A stretch of DNA of 64,000 nucleotides, taken from CAYZHM01 sp964478225. Lineage in GTDB: Bacteria; Pseudomonadota; Alphaproteobacteria; Micavibrionales; Micavibrionaceae. Location: contig CAYZHM010000004.1 of assembly GCA_964478225.1 (NCBI GenBank), forward strand, positions 62,001 to 126,000, in the 5' to 3' direction. Position 1 is the stretch's first letter. Each line of letters opens with the position of its first letter. A model generated the notes under the pieces. The model was not told where the DNA came from. It made no database searches and was given only the letters and a program-made list of their open reading frames with translations. Of the stretch, positions 54,293 through 61,968 are shown in pieces. Both the position numbers and the translations under genes were made by a program.

Positions 54293-55468
54293 TTATGAAA
54301 AAGCCTGTTCGCCCGTCTGGGCGCGGCCGAGGATAAGGGCATGGATGTCGTGGGTGCCTTCGTAGGTGTTGACGGATTCGAGGTTACACATATGGCGCAT
54401 CACGTGATATTCCTCGGAAATGCCGTTGCCGCCGAGCATATCTCTGGCCATGCGCGCGATTTCAAGGGCTTTGCCGCAGTTGTTGCGTTTGAGGAGGGAG
54501 ATGGCTTCGACCGGGGCACGGTTTTCATCGCGAAGGCGGCCCAAACGATGGCAGGCGGTGAGGCCTAATGTTATTTCGGTTTGCATGTCGGCGAGTTTTT
54601 TCTGGATCAGTTGTTGGGCGGCGAGAGGTTTGCCGAAGATTTTGCGCTCCATCACGTAGTCTCTGGCGCGGAACCAGCAATCTTCTGCTGCGCCCATGAC
54701 GCCCCAGGCGATTCCAAAGCGTGCGGAGTTGAGGGCCATGAACGGGGATTTGATGCCCTCGGCTTTTGGCATGATGTTGTCTTGTGTGATCGGGACTTCA
54801 TCCATTTCAATACCGCCGGTCGGGGAAGCGCGTAAGCTTAGTTTGCCGTGGATTTTGGAGGCTGAGAGGCCTTTCATGCCTTTTTCCAAAATGACGCCGA
54901 TGATTTTATCGTCGTCGTTTTTGGCCCAGACGACAAAGACGTCGGCGATGGGCGAGTTGGAAATCCATTGTTTGGCGCCGGAGATGGTGTAGCCGGAGCC
55001 GGACTTTTTGACCCGCGTGCGCATCGCGCCGGGGTCGGAGCCGCCGTCGGGTTCGGTGAGGCCGAAGCAACCGACAAATTCGCCGCTGGCGAGTTTGGGA
55101 AGGTATTTTTGTTTTTGCTCTTCGGAGCCGAAGAGGTAAATCGGCAGCATGACAAGTGAGGACTGGACGGAGTAGCAGGAGCGGTAAGCGGAATCGACGC
55201 GTTCAAGCTCGCGGGCGATCAATCCGGCAGCAGTGTAAGACGCACCGGCGCAGCCATACCCATCTAGCATTGGGCCGAGAAGACCAAGTTCACCCATTTC
55301 TCTCATGATATTGCGGTCGAAGGTTTCAGTTTTATAAGCCTCAATGACACGAGGAAGAAGTTTGCTTTGTGCGTAATCATGGGCGGTTTTGGCGATGGCG
55401 CGCTCTTCATCCGTCAGGAGGTCATCGAGGAGAAGGGGATCTTGCCAGTTGAAATCAGGTTTTGTCAT
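54293..55468 (-). CDS. gcdH: Glutaryl-CoA dehydrogenase (acyl-CoA dehydrogenase family)
   Basis: FAD enzyme of lysine/tryptophan breakdown that oxidises and decarboxylates glutaryl-CoA to crotonyl-CoA. Start FNWQDPLLLDDLLTDEER, CFGLTEPDGGSDPGAMRTR and the catalytic Glu in VNTYEGTHDIHALILGRA are the GCDH pattern (Arg in SAYRSCYSVQSSL also fits). About 391 residues. The ATG at 55468 is chosen; ATG at 55477 and TTG at 55483 are possible. Divergent from the DUF6898-like gene by 36 bases. Confidence 0.92.
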   Translation of the reverse strand: MTKPDFNWQDPLLLDDLLTDEERAIAKTAHDYAQSKLLPRVIEAYKTETFDRNIMREMGELGLLGPMLDGYGCAGASYTAAGLIARELERVDSAYRSCYSVQSSLVMLPIYLFGSEEQKQKYLPKLASGEFVGCFGLTEPDGGSDPGAMRTRVKKSGSGYTISGAKQWISNSPIADVFVVWAKNDDDKIIGVILEKGMKGLSASKIHGKLSLRASPTGGIEMDEVPITQDNIMPKAEGIKSPFMALNSARFGIAWGVMGAAEDCWFRARDYVMERKIFGKPLAAQQLIQKKLADMQTEITLGLTACHRLGRLRDENRAPVEAISLLKRNNCGKALEIARMARDMLGGNGISEEYHVMRHMCNLESVNTYEGTHDIHALILGRAQTGEQAFS

Positions 55469-55504
55469 GTTTTTCATTTTCAAGTTTTGTGTTTCAATAT
55501 CTGT

Positions 55505-55705
55505 ATGAATAAAGAATCTTTGGCGGGACGGGAAGTCATTATCGAATTTTTTCCTGTGGGGAATGTTGTGAAGGTGTCGGCGATGGATGTGGAGACGCTG
55601 ACCGAGGTGTCGATTCAGGGGCCAAAAAATGCTGGGGAGGAGATTTTAAAGCGGAACGCGATTAAGCGTCTGGAGTATGTTCTGAAAAAGAAGGGTCTGA
55701 TGTAG
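55505..55705 (+). CDS. DUF6898-like small protein (66 aa)
   Basis: The sequence GREVIIEFFPVGNVVKVSAM, DVETLTEVSIQGPKNAGEEIL and AIKRLEYVLKKK matches a short conserved alphaproteobacterial family (DUF6898 as I recall it). The ATG at 55505 is chosen; the upstream frame runs antisense into gcdH. The 3' end overlaps the convergent 107-aa gene by 44 bases. Function unknown. Confidence 0.65.
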   Translation: MNKESLAGREVIIEFFPVGNVVKVSAMDVETLTEVSIQGPKNAGEEILKRNAIKRLEYVLKKKGLM

Positions 55706-55985
55706 CAGGCGTGTACTCGGTATAGATTCCAATGGTCTCAGTGCTTTTAAGCTCTTTGTTGTGGGCTGGCCCCATGAGGGCGTTTGCATAAGAAGCTCGT
55801 ATAGCGCTTATTTTTCCTCTTCCTTTTTGTCTGATCTCAATCGTCCCATCATTTTTGAAGATCAATTTGTTTGGGTCAGCATTTTCTTGCCAAATGAAGA
55901 TGAGTGATCCTACTTTGAATGCTGGGGGTGTTTCAGTGTGGGCGATTTCTTTTGGTTCTACTAAAGCTACTAAGTATACGGACAT
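55662..55985 (-). CDS. Unknown small protein (107 aa)
   Basis: No family recognised. A beta-rich sequence (SVYLVALVEPKEIA, GSLIFIWQ, KLIFKNDGTIEIRQKG) without signal peptide or membrane helix. AGGT lies 8 bases before the ATG at 55985, which is better supported than an upstream in-frame start. Overlaps the DUF6898-like gene tail to tail. Confidence 0.55.
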   Translation of the reverse strand: MSVYLVALVEPKEIAHTETPPAFKVGSLIFIWQENADPNKLIFKNDGTIEIRQKGRGKISAIRASYANALMGPAHNKELKSTETIGIYTEYTPATSDPSFSEHTPDA

Positions 55986-56086
55986 TTGATTTACCTGTTT
56001 AAGAAGATAGGCCGTACAGTTATGAAAAAGTTTTGTCAATAAATAAAGTATTGGCTTAAATTTTCTAACCCACTATATATTGTGTC

Positions 56087-56509
56087 ATGAGAATTGCGTT
56101 GGGTTCTGATCATGCCGGATATGCGCTAAAAACAGCCTTGAAAGACTTTCTTTCCGGGCGTTATCAGTTGCTTGATTTTGGTACGGATTCGGAAGAATCT
56201 GTTGATTATCCAGATTTTGCAAAAAAGGTTGGTGAGGCAATTTCCGGCGGGGCGGTTGATCGCGGGATTTTGATTTGCGGGTCAGGAATCGGCATTTCGA
56301 TTGCGGCGAACAGGTTTAGGGCTGTGCGTTGCGCGTTGTGCGTAACCGAGGAGATGGCCAAGTTGTCGCGGCAGCATAATGATGCGAATGTGCTCGCGCT
56401 GGGGTCACGATTGATTGATTTGCCTACAGCGCAGGCGATTACAGATACATTTTTGGCAACAGGATTTGAAGGCGGGCGCCATGAAGCGCGCGTACGTAAA
56501 TTGGGTTAA
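56087..56509 (+). CDS. rpiB: Ribose-5-phosphate isomerase B
   Basis: Interconverts ribose 5-phosphate and ribulose 5-phosphate. The 140-residue protein starts MRIALGSDHAGYALK, with ILICGSGIGISIAANR and the catalytic-site CVTEEMAKLSRQHNDANVLALGSR. It heads the rpiB-glyA-nrdR order common in alphaproteobacteria; glyA begins 23 bases later. Confidence 0.95.
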   Translation: MRIALGSDHAGYALKTALKDFLSGRYQLLDFGTDSEESVDYPDFAKKVGEAISGGAVDRGILICGSGIGISIAANRFRAVRCALCVTEEMAKLSRQHNDANVLALGSRLIDLPTAQAITDTFLATGFEGGRHEARVRKLG

Positions 56510-56532
56510 ATTCAGAAAGGAACAATAATCAA

Positions 56533-57840
56533 ATGAGTCAAGCAGCAGTAAAGGAGATGGTTATGGACGGGTTTTTTACCGAGGATTTGAAAGACAGTGA
56601 TCCTGATGTGTGGGCGGCGATTGAAAAAGAATTGGTGCGCCAGCAAGACGGGATTGAGTTGATTGCCTCGGAAAATATTGTCTCAAAGGCTGTGTTGCAG
56701 GCGCAGGGGTCTGTGCTGACGAACAAATATGCGGAAGGATATCCGGGCAAACGTTATTATGGCGGTTGCGAGTTTGTGGATGTTGTTGAGGAAATTGCGC
56801 AGCAGCGGGCGTGTAAAATTTTTGGCGCCAAATTTGCGAACGTGCAGCCGAATTCCGGATCGCAAGCGAACCAGGGCGTTTATCAGGCGTTGATCAAGCC
56901 GGGCGATACGATTTTGGGGATGAGCCTTGCTGCGGGCGGGCATTTGACCCACGGGGCGGCGCCGAACCAATCAGGTAAATGGTTCAATGCGGTGCAATAT
57001 GGGGTCAAGCAATCGGACGCGTTGATTGATTATGATGAGGTTGAGCGTCTGGCGAAGGAGCATAAGCCGAAAATGGTTGTGGCTGGTGCGTCGGCTTATC
57101 CGCGGGTCATTGACTTTAAGCGCTTCCGCGAAATTGCTGATTCTGTTGGGGCTTATCTGTTTGTGGACATGGCGCATTATGCGGGTCTTATTGCGGGTGG
57201 GTCGTATCCTAGCCCGATGGAGCACGCGCATGTTGTGACGACGACGACACATAAAACTTTGCGCGGTCCACGCGGCGGGATGATCCTGACGAACGATGAA
57301 GAGATTTATAAGAAAATCAATTCGGCGATTTTCCCAGGGATTCAGGGCGGGCCTTTGATGCATGTCATTGCCGGGAAAGCGGCGTGTTACGGCGAGGCTC
57401 TGAGACCTGAATTCAAGTCTTACGCGAAGGGCGTGGTTGATAATGCGAGGGTTTTGGCGGAGACGTTGAAGCAGGGCGGTCTTGATATTGTTTCGGGTGG
57501 AACGGATTCGCACATTGTTTTGGTTGATTTGCGACCGAAAGGTTTGACCGGCGATATTACCGAGAAGGCGCTGGAGCGCGCCGGGATGACTTGCAACAAG
57601 AATGCTGTGCCGTTTGATCCGGAAAAACCTTTCGTGACGTCTGGTGTACGTTTGGGTACGCCGGCCGGAACGACGCGCGGGTTTGGTGTGGCAGAATTCA
57701 ACCAGGTTGGCGAGATGATTGTTGAGGTGCTTGATGGTTTGAAAGCCAATGGCGCGGATGGCAACGCAGCGGTTGAAAAAGCCGTTTATACGAAGGTTGA
57801 CGCGCTGTGTAAGAAGTTTCCGATTTATCCGGATTTGTAG
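56533..57840 (+). CDS. glyA: Serine hydroxymethyltransferase
   Basis: PLP enzyme interconverting serine and glycine and feeding one-carbon folate metabolism (folK-folP are also in this window). The PLP lysine is in TTTTHKTLRGPRGG; LIASENIVSKAVLQAQGS and YYGGCEFVDVVE complete the family picture. 435 residues. GAAAGGAAC precedes the ATG. Confidence 0.97.
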   Translation: MSQAAVKEMVMDGFFTEDLKDSDPDVWAAIEKELVRQQDGIELIASENIVSKAVLQAQGSVLTNKYAEGYPGKRYYGGCEFVDVVEEIAQQRACKIFGAKFANVQPNSGSQANQGVYQALIKPGDTILGMSLAAGGHLTHGAAPNQSGKWFNAVQYGVKQSDALIDYDEVERLAKEHKPKMVVAGASAYPRVIDFKRFREIADSVGAYLFVDMAHYAGLIAGGSYPSPMEHAHVVTTTTHKTLRGPRGGMILTNDEEIYKKINSAIFPGIQGGPLMHVIAGKAACYGEALRPEFKSYAKGVVDNARVLAETLKQGGLDIVSGGTDSHIVLVDLRPKGLTGDITEKALERAGMTCNKNAVPFDPEKPFVTSGVRLGTPAGTTRGFGVAEFNQVGEMIVEVLDGLKANGADGNAAVEKAVYTKVDALCKKFPIYPDL

Positions 57841-57851
57841 AAGGAGCATGA

Positions 57852-58310
57852 ATGCGCTGCCCGTTTTGTGGATGTGATGATACGCAGGTAAAGGATTCGA
57901 GGCCGACCGAAGATAGTTCGGCGATCCGGCGGCGGCGCGAATGCCCGAAATGCAGCGAGCGTTTTACGACATTTGAGCGGGTGCAGCTTCGTGACCTGAC
58001 GGTTATTAAATCGGGCGGTCGCAAGCAGCCGTTTGATCGCGATAAAATCACCAAATCGATGCAGGTGGCTTTGCGGAAAAGGCCGGTGGAGCTTGAGGAT
58101 ATCGAGAAGGCGGCGAATGATATCGTCCGGGCATTGGAATCGAAAGGTGAGCCTGAGATTTCTTCCGACAAGATTGGTGAGCAGGTTATGAAGGCGTTGG
58201 CCGGGCTGGATATTGTCGGGTATATCCGCTATGCGTCGGTTTATAAAGACTTCCGTGAGCCAGGTGACTTTGACGATTTTCTTAATCAGGTCAAACGAGT
58301 CAAAAAGTGA
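57852..58310 (+). CDS. nrdR: Transcriptional repressor NrdR
   Basis: Zinc-ribbon/ATP-cone repressor of ribonucleotide reductase genes. The zinc ribbon MRCPFCGCDDTQVKDSRP with RRRRECPKCSERFTTFE gives four cysteines, and the ATP cone covers about residues 49-139. 152 residues. It begins 11 bases after glyA and ends at the start of palindrome C. Confidence 0.96.
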   Translation: MRCPFCGCDDTQVKDSRPTEDSSAIRRRRECPKCSERFTTFERVQLRDLTVIKSGGRKQPFDRDKITKSMQVALRKRPVELEDIEKAANDIVRALESKGEPEISSDKIGEQVMKALAGLDIVGYIRYASVYKDFREPGDFDDFLNQVKRVKK

Positions 58311-58411
58311 GAGCTTCCATATTTTCATTCTGGCGGCGTTGCTTCGTCGCTTACGTATTATTCATACGCTGCGCTCCTTGCGCCTTGCCACAATAAAAAT
58401 CTGTTTGCTCT
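58310..58411. repeat. Nested palindrome C (between nrdR and ribD)
   Basis: A 102-bp imperfect palindrome beginning on the nrdR stop. Outer arms AGAGC..ATTTTCATTCTGGC pair with the complementary right half ending GCTCT. The core has GCGTTGCTTCGTCGCTTACG on the left and CATACGCTGCGCTCCTTG on the right around CGTAT/ATACG. It shares TACGCTGCGC with palindromes B and D and GCGTTGCTTCG with A. Confidence 0.8.
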
Positions 58412-58436
58412 GGTCGTTTTGTTTTATGCTCTTTCT

Positions 58437-59501
58437 ATGAGTTTGGATCATTTCTATATGCGGCATGCCCTGAGCCTTGCACGGACAGGGTTGGGAAGAA
58501 CTGCGCCTAATCCGTCTGTCGGATGTGTGCTTGTGAAGAACGGGCATGTGGTCGGTGCGGCACGTACAGGGGATGGCGGGCGGCCGCATGCGGAGTTTCT
58601 GGCGCTCAAGATGGCGGGGCGTGAAACGAAAGGAGCGACGGCGTACGTGACATTGGAGCCGTGTGCTCATGAGGGGCAGACTCCTTCTTGTGCGAGGTTG
58701 TTGGCCGAGGCGGGCGTGAACCGCGTTGTTGTCGGTTGCAGAGATGTTGATCCGCGGACGGCGGGTCAGAATGAGGCTGGATTTGAATACGGAGTCTTGG
58801 AGCAAGAGGCGCAGAAGGTGAGTGCCGGTTTCTTTCTTCGTGTCACAGAAGAGCGGCCGTTTGTGAGTTTGAAGATTGCCTGTTCGGTTGATGGCAAGAC
58901 GGCATTGGCCGACAATGATAAGCAATGGATTACGGGGACGTTGGCCCGGCGTTACGCGCATGTTGAACGGTCGCAGCATGATGCGATTATGGTCGGGATT
59001 GGGACTGTGCTGGCGGATGATCCGCTTTTGACGGTGCGGCTGGGTGAATCTTTGCCGCAACCTCGGCGGATTGTTATGGATGCGGGGTTAAAAATTCCGC
59101 TGGATTGTCAGTTGATCGAGACAGTTGATCAGGCACCATTGTGGATTTTTTATAAAGATGATCCTGAAAATAAGACTCAGGTGCTCCGGGATAGGGGTGC
59201 AAAATTGATCCAGGTTGATCCGCATGATATTCAATCTGTTTTGAAAGCTTTGGCGGGTGAGGGGGTTACGCGGTTGTTGGTTGAGGGCGGAGCGACGGTG
59301 ATGACCGCATTTGTGGAGAGCGGCCTTTATGACCGATTTTTGTGTTTTCGTGCACCGAGTGTGATTGGCGGGGATGGACGAAACGGGGTGTCTTTTCTCG
59401 AGATTGGTGCTATGGAGGACGTGCTGAAATTAAAGCGTATTGAGACGCGCATTTTGGGCGATGATACTTTGGAAGTTTATGAGAGATGTTTACAGGATTA
59501 A
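58437..59501 (+). CDS. ribD: Riboflavin biosynthesis deaminase/reductase RibD
   Basis: Bifunctional second and third steps of riboflavin synthesis. The deaminase domain has zinc ligands in RPHAEFLAL and EPCAHEGQTPSC; the reductase domain starts LKIACSVDGKTALADNDKQW and has LLVEGGATVMTAF. 354 residues from the ATG at 58437 (a TTG six codons earlier is unlikely). The last 16 bases overlap ribE. Confidence 0.95.
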   Translation: MSLDHFYMRHALSLARTGLGRTAPNPSVGCVLVKNGHVVGAARTGDGGRPHAEFLALKMAGRETKGATAYVTLEPCAHEGQTPSCARLLAEAGVNRVVVGCRDVDPRTAGQNEAGFEYGVLEQEAQKVSAGFFLRVTEERPFVSLKIACSVDGKTALADNDKQWITGTLARRYAHVERSQHDAIMVGIGTVLADDPLLTVRLGESLPQPRRIVMDAGLKIPLDCQLIETVDQAPLWIFYKDDPENKTQVLRDRGAKLIQVDPHDIQSVLKALAGEGVTRLLVEGGATVMTAFVESGLYDRFLCFRAPSVIGGDGRNGVSFLEIGAMEDVLKLKRIETRILGDDTLEVYERCLQD

Positions 59502-60067
59502 TTCAAGATATTGGGACGGTTACGGCGATTGACAAATCGGGCGACTGGCGCATTGAGATTGCGACCGGGCTTGATTTGAGCAAGGTGGCGATTGGAGCTT
59601 CTGTGGCGTGTTCCGGATGTTGTCTGACGGTTATTGAGAAAAGCGAGAGTGTGTTTGCGGTTCAGGTGTCGGCGGAAAGTTTGATGCGTACGGTTATTCA
59701 TAGTTGGGATATCGGGACACGGGTCAATTTGGAGCCTTCGCTGAAGCTTGGGGATGAGCTGGGCGGTCATTTTGTCTTTGGGCATGTGGATGGTGTTGCG
59801 GAATTGGTGGAAATTAAGCCGGAAGGAGATTCACACCGATTAACAATCAGGCCGCCACAGGATTTGATGATGTTTGTTGCTTCCAAGGGGACAGTGGCGC
59901 TGGATGGGGTGTCGTTGACCGTGAATGAGGTTGGAGAAGACACGTTTGGTGTCAATATTATTCCTCATACGTGGGTGCATACAGCTCTGGTGGACCGCAG
60001 AGCGGGAGATCATTTAAATATTGAAATTGATATGCTTGCCCGCTATGTTGCGCGCATGATGCGTTGA
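59486..60067 (+). CDS. ribE: Riboflavin synthase alpha chain
   Basis: Dismutates 6,7-dimethyl-8-ribityllumazine to riboflavin. Two lumazine-binding barrels: MFTGLIQDIGTV..., CSGCCLTVIE in the first, LGGHFVFGHVDGVAEL and VALDGVSLTVNEVG in the second. 193 residues, normal length. It overlaps ribD; the bifunctional ribBA often placed next is absent, and a palindrome occupies the gap to ribH. Confidence 0.95.
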   Translation: MFTGLIQDIGTVTAIDKSGDWRIEIATGLDLSKVAIGASVACSGCCLTVIEKSESVFAVQVSAESLMRTVIHSWDIGTRVNLEPSLKLGDELGGHFVFGHVDGVAELVEIKPEGDSHRLTIRPPQDLMMFVASKGTVALDGVSLTVNEVGEDTFGVNIIPHTWVHTALVDRRAGDHLNIEIDMLARYVARMMR

Positions 60068-60074
60068 TCTATGC

Positions 60075-60181
60075 GTTATTTTACGCTGCAGATTGCATTT
60101 TCTGCGCTTCCGGTACTCACGTATTTCTATATACGCTGCGTTTCCGGTTCTCGAAAACGCAATTTTCGCCAGTAAAATAAC
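60075..60181. repeat. Nested palindrome D (between ribE and ribH)
   Basis: A 107-bp imperfect palindrome. GTTATTTTAC (60075-60084) and GTAAAATAAC (60172-60181) are exact complements; the inner arms also pair, down to CGTAT/ATACG. The core (60106-60153) reads GCTTCCGGTACTCACGTATT, then CTATATACGCTGCGTTTCC and GGTTCTCG, nearly the same as palindrome B. Confidence 0.85.
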
Positions 60182-60228
60182 TTCTATCTCAAGCGCATCA
60201 GAAGAGGCACAAAAAAGGGTTTTGTATT

Positions 60229-60669
60229 ATGAAAAATAAAATTGCACTGATCAAGGCCGGATGGCACAAGGACATTGTTGAATCTGCTGAGAAGTCTTTT
60301 ATTGCGGCCATGGGTAAAGAGGCGCAAATTGATGTGATCGAGGTTCCCGGGTCTTTGGAAATTCCATTGGTTGGGAAGCAGTGCCTTGAGAATGGTTATG
60401 ATATGGCGGTTGGTCTTGGTTTTGTCGTGAATGGGGCGATCTACAGGCATGAATTCGTCGCGCAGGCGGTTATTGATGGGATTATGCGCGTCTCACTGGA
60501 TACCGGGAAGCCGTTCTTATCGGTTGTGTTGACAGCGATTACGTTTAGCGAAGCCAGCAAAGAGAACGAAGAGTATTTCATCAATCACATGGTCATTAAA
60601 GGCCGGGAAGCAGCACAAGCAGCAAAAACGATGTTTGGTTTGGCGCCTAAACTGAAGAAGGCCGCATAA
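60229..60669 (+). CDS. ribH: Lumazine synthase, type II (RibH2-like)
   Basis: Makes 6,7-dimethyl-8-ribityllumazine for RibE. The N-terminal KAGWHKDIVESAEKSF, VPGSLEIPL, and especially FVVNGAIYRHEFVAQAVIDG then LSVVLTAITF follow the Brucella/Mesorhizobium RibH2 pattern rather than the icosahedral RibH1 pattern (which has VIRG..T.H). The tail MVIKGREAAQAAK is common to both. 146 residues. AAGGG precedes the ATG by about 10 bases. nusB follows 13 bases later. Confidence 0.92.
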   Translation: MKNKIALIKAGWHKDIVESAEKSFIAAMGKEAQIDVIEVPGSLEIPLVGKQCLENGYDMAVGLGFVVNGAIYRHEFVAQAVIDGIMRVSLDTGKPFLSVVLTAITFSEASKENEEYFINHMVIKGREAAQAAKTMFGLAPKLKKAA

Positions 60670-60682
60670 GCGCAATCATATC

Positions 60683-61123
60683 ATGTCACAAAAAGCGAAA
60701 AATTTTGCAGCGCGGCTAAGTGCGGTTCAAGCGCTTTATCAGGCATCCCAGAACCAGCAACCGCTGGATCTATTGCTGAATGAGTATGTGAGCATGCGAG
60801 GATCGGTCGAAATGGAGGGTGAAGAACCTTTGCGCATGGATCGCGTGTTGTTTGAGAAGATCGTTCAAGGCGTTTTTGAGGGCGGGAAAGAGCTTCAGGA
60901 AAGTGTTGCCGAGAATTATTCCAAAAAAAATAAAAAGATAGAGCCTTTGTTAAAGTCTATTCTTGTTTGTGGTTTTTATGAAATTAAAGCGCATCAAGAG
61001 GTTGATGCCCCAATCATTATTAATGATTATCTCAATATTACCCATTCTTTTTACGGCGAAAGTGAAGTTTCTTTGGTGAACGCTTTGCTCGATAATGTCA
61101 AAAAATCCTTTAGAGCCAATTAG
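60683..61123 (+). CDS. nusB: Transcription antitermination factor NusB
   Basis: RNA-binding helical protein of the rRNA antitermination complex. The 146-residue sequence has AARLSAVQALYQ at the start, the central helices, LLKSILVCGFYEIKAH and INDYLNITHSFYG and ends SLVNALLDNVKKSFR, the normal family layout. It closes the rib gene string. Confidence 0.93.
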   Translation: MSQKAKNFAARLSAVQALYQASQNQQPLDLLLNEYVSMRGSVEMEGEEPLRMDRVLFEKIVQGVFEGGKELQESVAENYSKKNKKIEPLLKSILVCGFYEIKAHQEVDAPIIINDYLNITHSFYGESEVSLVNALLDNVKKSFRAN

Positions 61124-61206
61124 TTATCTCTGCTGCGCCGCATAAAAATTCCATAAAGTTTTATGTTAAAGTTACAGCCTCTTAATCATTTCCATATTAT
61201 ACTTGT

Positions 61207-61230
61207 CCTTAGGGTTCTTAAGCTAAGGGG
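61207..61230 (+). promoter_or_regulatory. Hairpin covering the fliL ribosome-binding site
   Basis: CCTTAG (61207-61212) and CTAAGG (61223-61228) form a 6-bp stem. The likely Shine-Dalgarno AAGGGG (61225-61230), 8 bases before the ATG, overlaps the right arm and could be masked. Confidence 0.4.
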
Positions 61231-61238
61231 CATAAGAT

Positions 61239-61739
61239 ATGAAGAAGATTGTTGTCGCGCTTGTAGCGCTTCTTTTGATTGCTGGTGGCGGTGCTGCTGC
61301 TTATTTCTATTTGTTCTCTACACCAGCGGAAGCTGCTGTGGGCGAGGAAGGAGAAGCCGCTAAGGCCGAGGATCACGCAAAAGAAGAGAAAGGTAAGGGC
61401 GGCGGTCACGGCGAGTCTGCCTATACTTTTGTTGAACTTGATCCGCTGATTTTGCCGATTGTTGACGATAATGGTTTGAGCCAGACCGTCAGCCTTGTTG
61501 TTGTGCTGGAAGTCGCGGATGCTGCGGCTGGGGAAGAGGTTAAAGCCCTTACGCCGCGTATCAAGGACGCATTTATTCAGGATATGTACGGGATGTTAAA
61601 CCGTCATGCCGCCTTGAAGGGCGGGGTTATTCAGGTCGATTACCTTAAACATCGCCTGAACGAGATTAGTCAGAAAGTTGTTGAGGGCGATAAGATTCAC
61701 GATGTTTTACTTCAGGTCGTGCAGCAGCGGCCGATTTAA
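61239..61739 (+). CDS. fliL: FliL-like flagellar basal-body-associated protein
   Basis: Single-pass inner-membrane protein associated with the flagellar stator. One helix (about residues 4-26) is followed by a charged, glycine-rich linker (about 35-60) and the FliL domain: YTFVELDPLILPI, VSLVVVLEV, KALTPRIKDAFIQDMYGML and KIHDVLLQVVQQRPI. 166 residues. It lies alone between nusB and hppA, away from other flagellar genes; motAB are 11 kb upstream. A strong terminator follows. Confidence 0.88.
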   Translation: MKKIVVALVALLLIAGGGAAAYFYLFSTPAEAAVGEEGEAAKAEDHAKEEKGKGGGHGESAYTFVELDPLILPIVDDNGLSQTVSLVVVLEVADAAAGEEVKALTPRIKDAFIQDMYGMLNRHAALKGGVIQVDYLKHRLNEISQKVVEGDKIHDVLLQVVQQRPI

Positions 61740-61801
61740 GGCGTTTTTTATAGTTTTAGTGCGCATTCCACTCAGTTAAGAGCCCTCAAAACTCGAAAAA
61801 A

Positions 61802-61833
61802 GCCCGGTCTTTTCGGAGATCGGGCTTCTTTTT
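61802..61833 (+). terminator. Rho-independent terminator after fliL
   Basis: GCCCGGTCT (61802-61810) pairs with AGATCGGGC (61817-61825) with one G-T pair, preceded by an A-run and followed by TTCTTTTT. Confidence 0.85.
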
Positions 61834-61857
61834 ATGCTCGTTTTTACGTATTTTCCT

Positions 61858-61885
61858 TTGACATTTTTGTCCCAGGCTCTATAAC
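61858..61885 (+). promoter_or_regulatory. Candidate hppA promoter
   Basis: TTGACA (61858-61863) and TATAAC (61880-61885) with a 16-base spacer, downstream of the fliL terminator. Start expected near 61892, giving a leader of about 77 bases. Confidence 0.55.
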
Positions 61886-61968
61886 CCCCATTGAATTTCC
61901 GCATGGGTTGTTTATCCTTGGGCGGTTAAAATTCTATAAGAATCAAAAAAAGTAAGAGGACTTCCCTA

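Noticed and set aside
56971..57849. 292-codon minus-strand frame opposite glyA
   Set aside because: Antisense shadow of glyA, arginine-rich and without domains.
58362..59060. Minus-strand frame opposite ribD and palindrome C
   Set aside because: Arginine-rich antisense shadow of a conserved enzyme.
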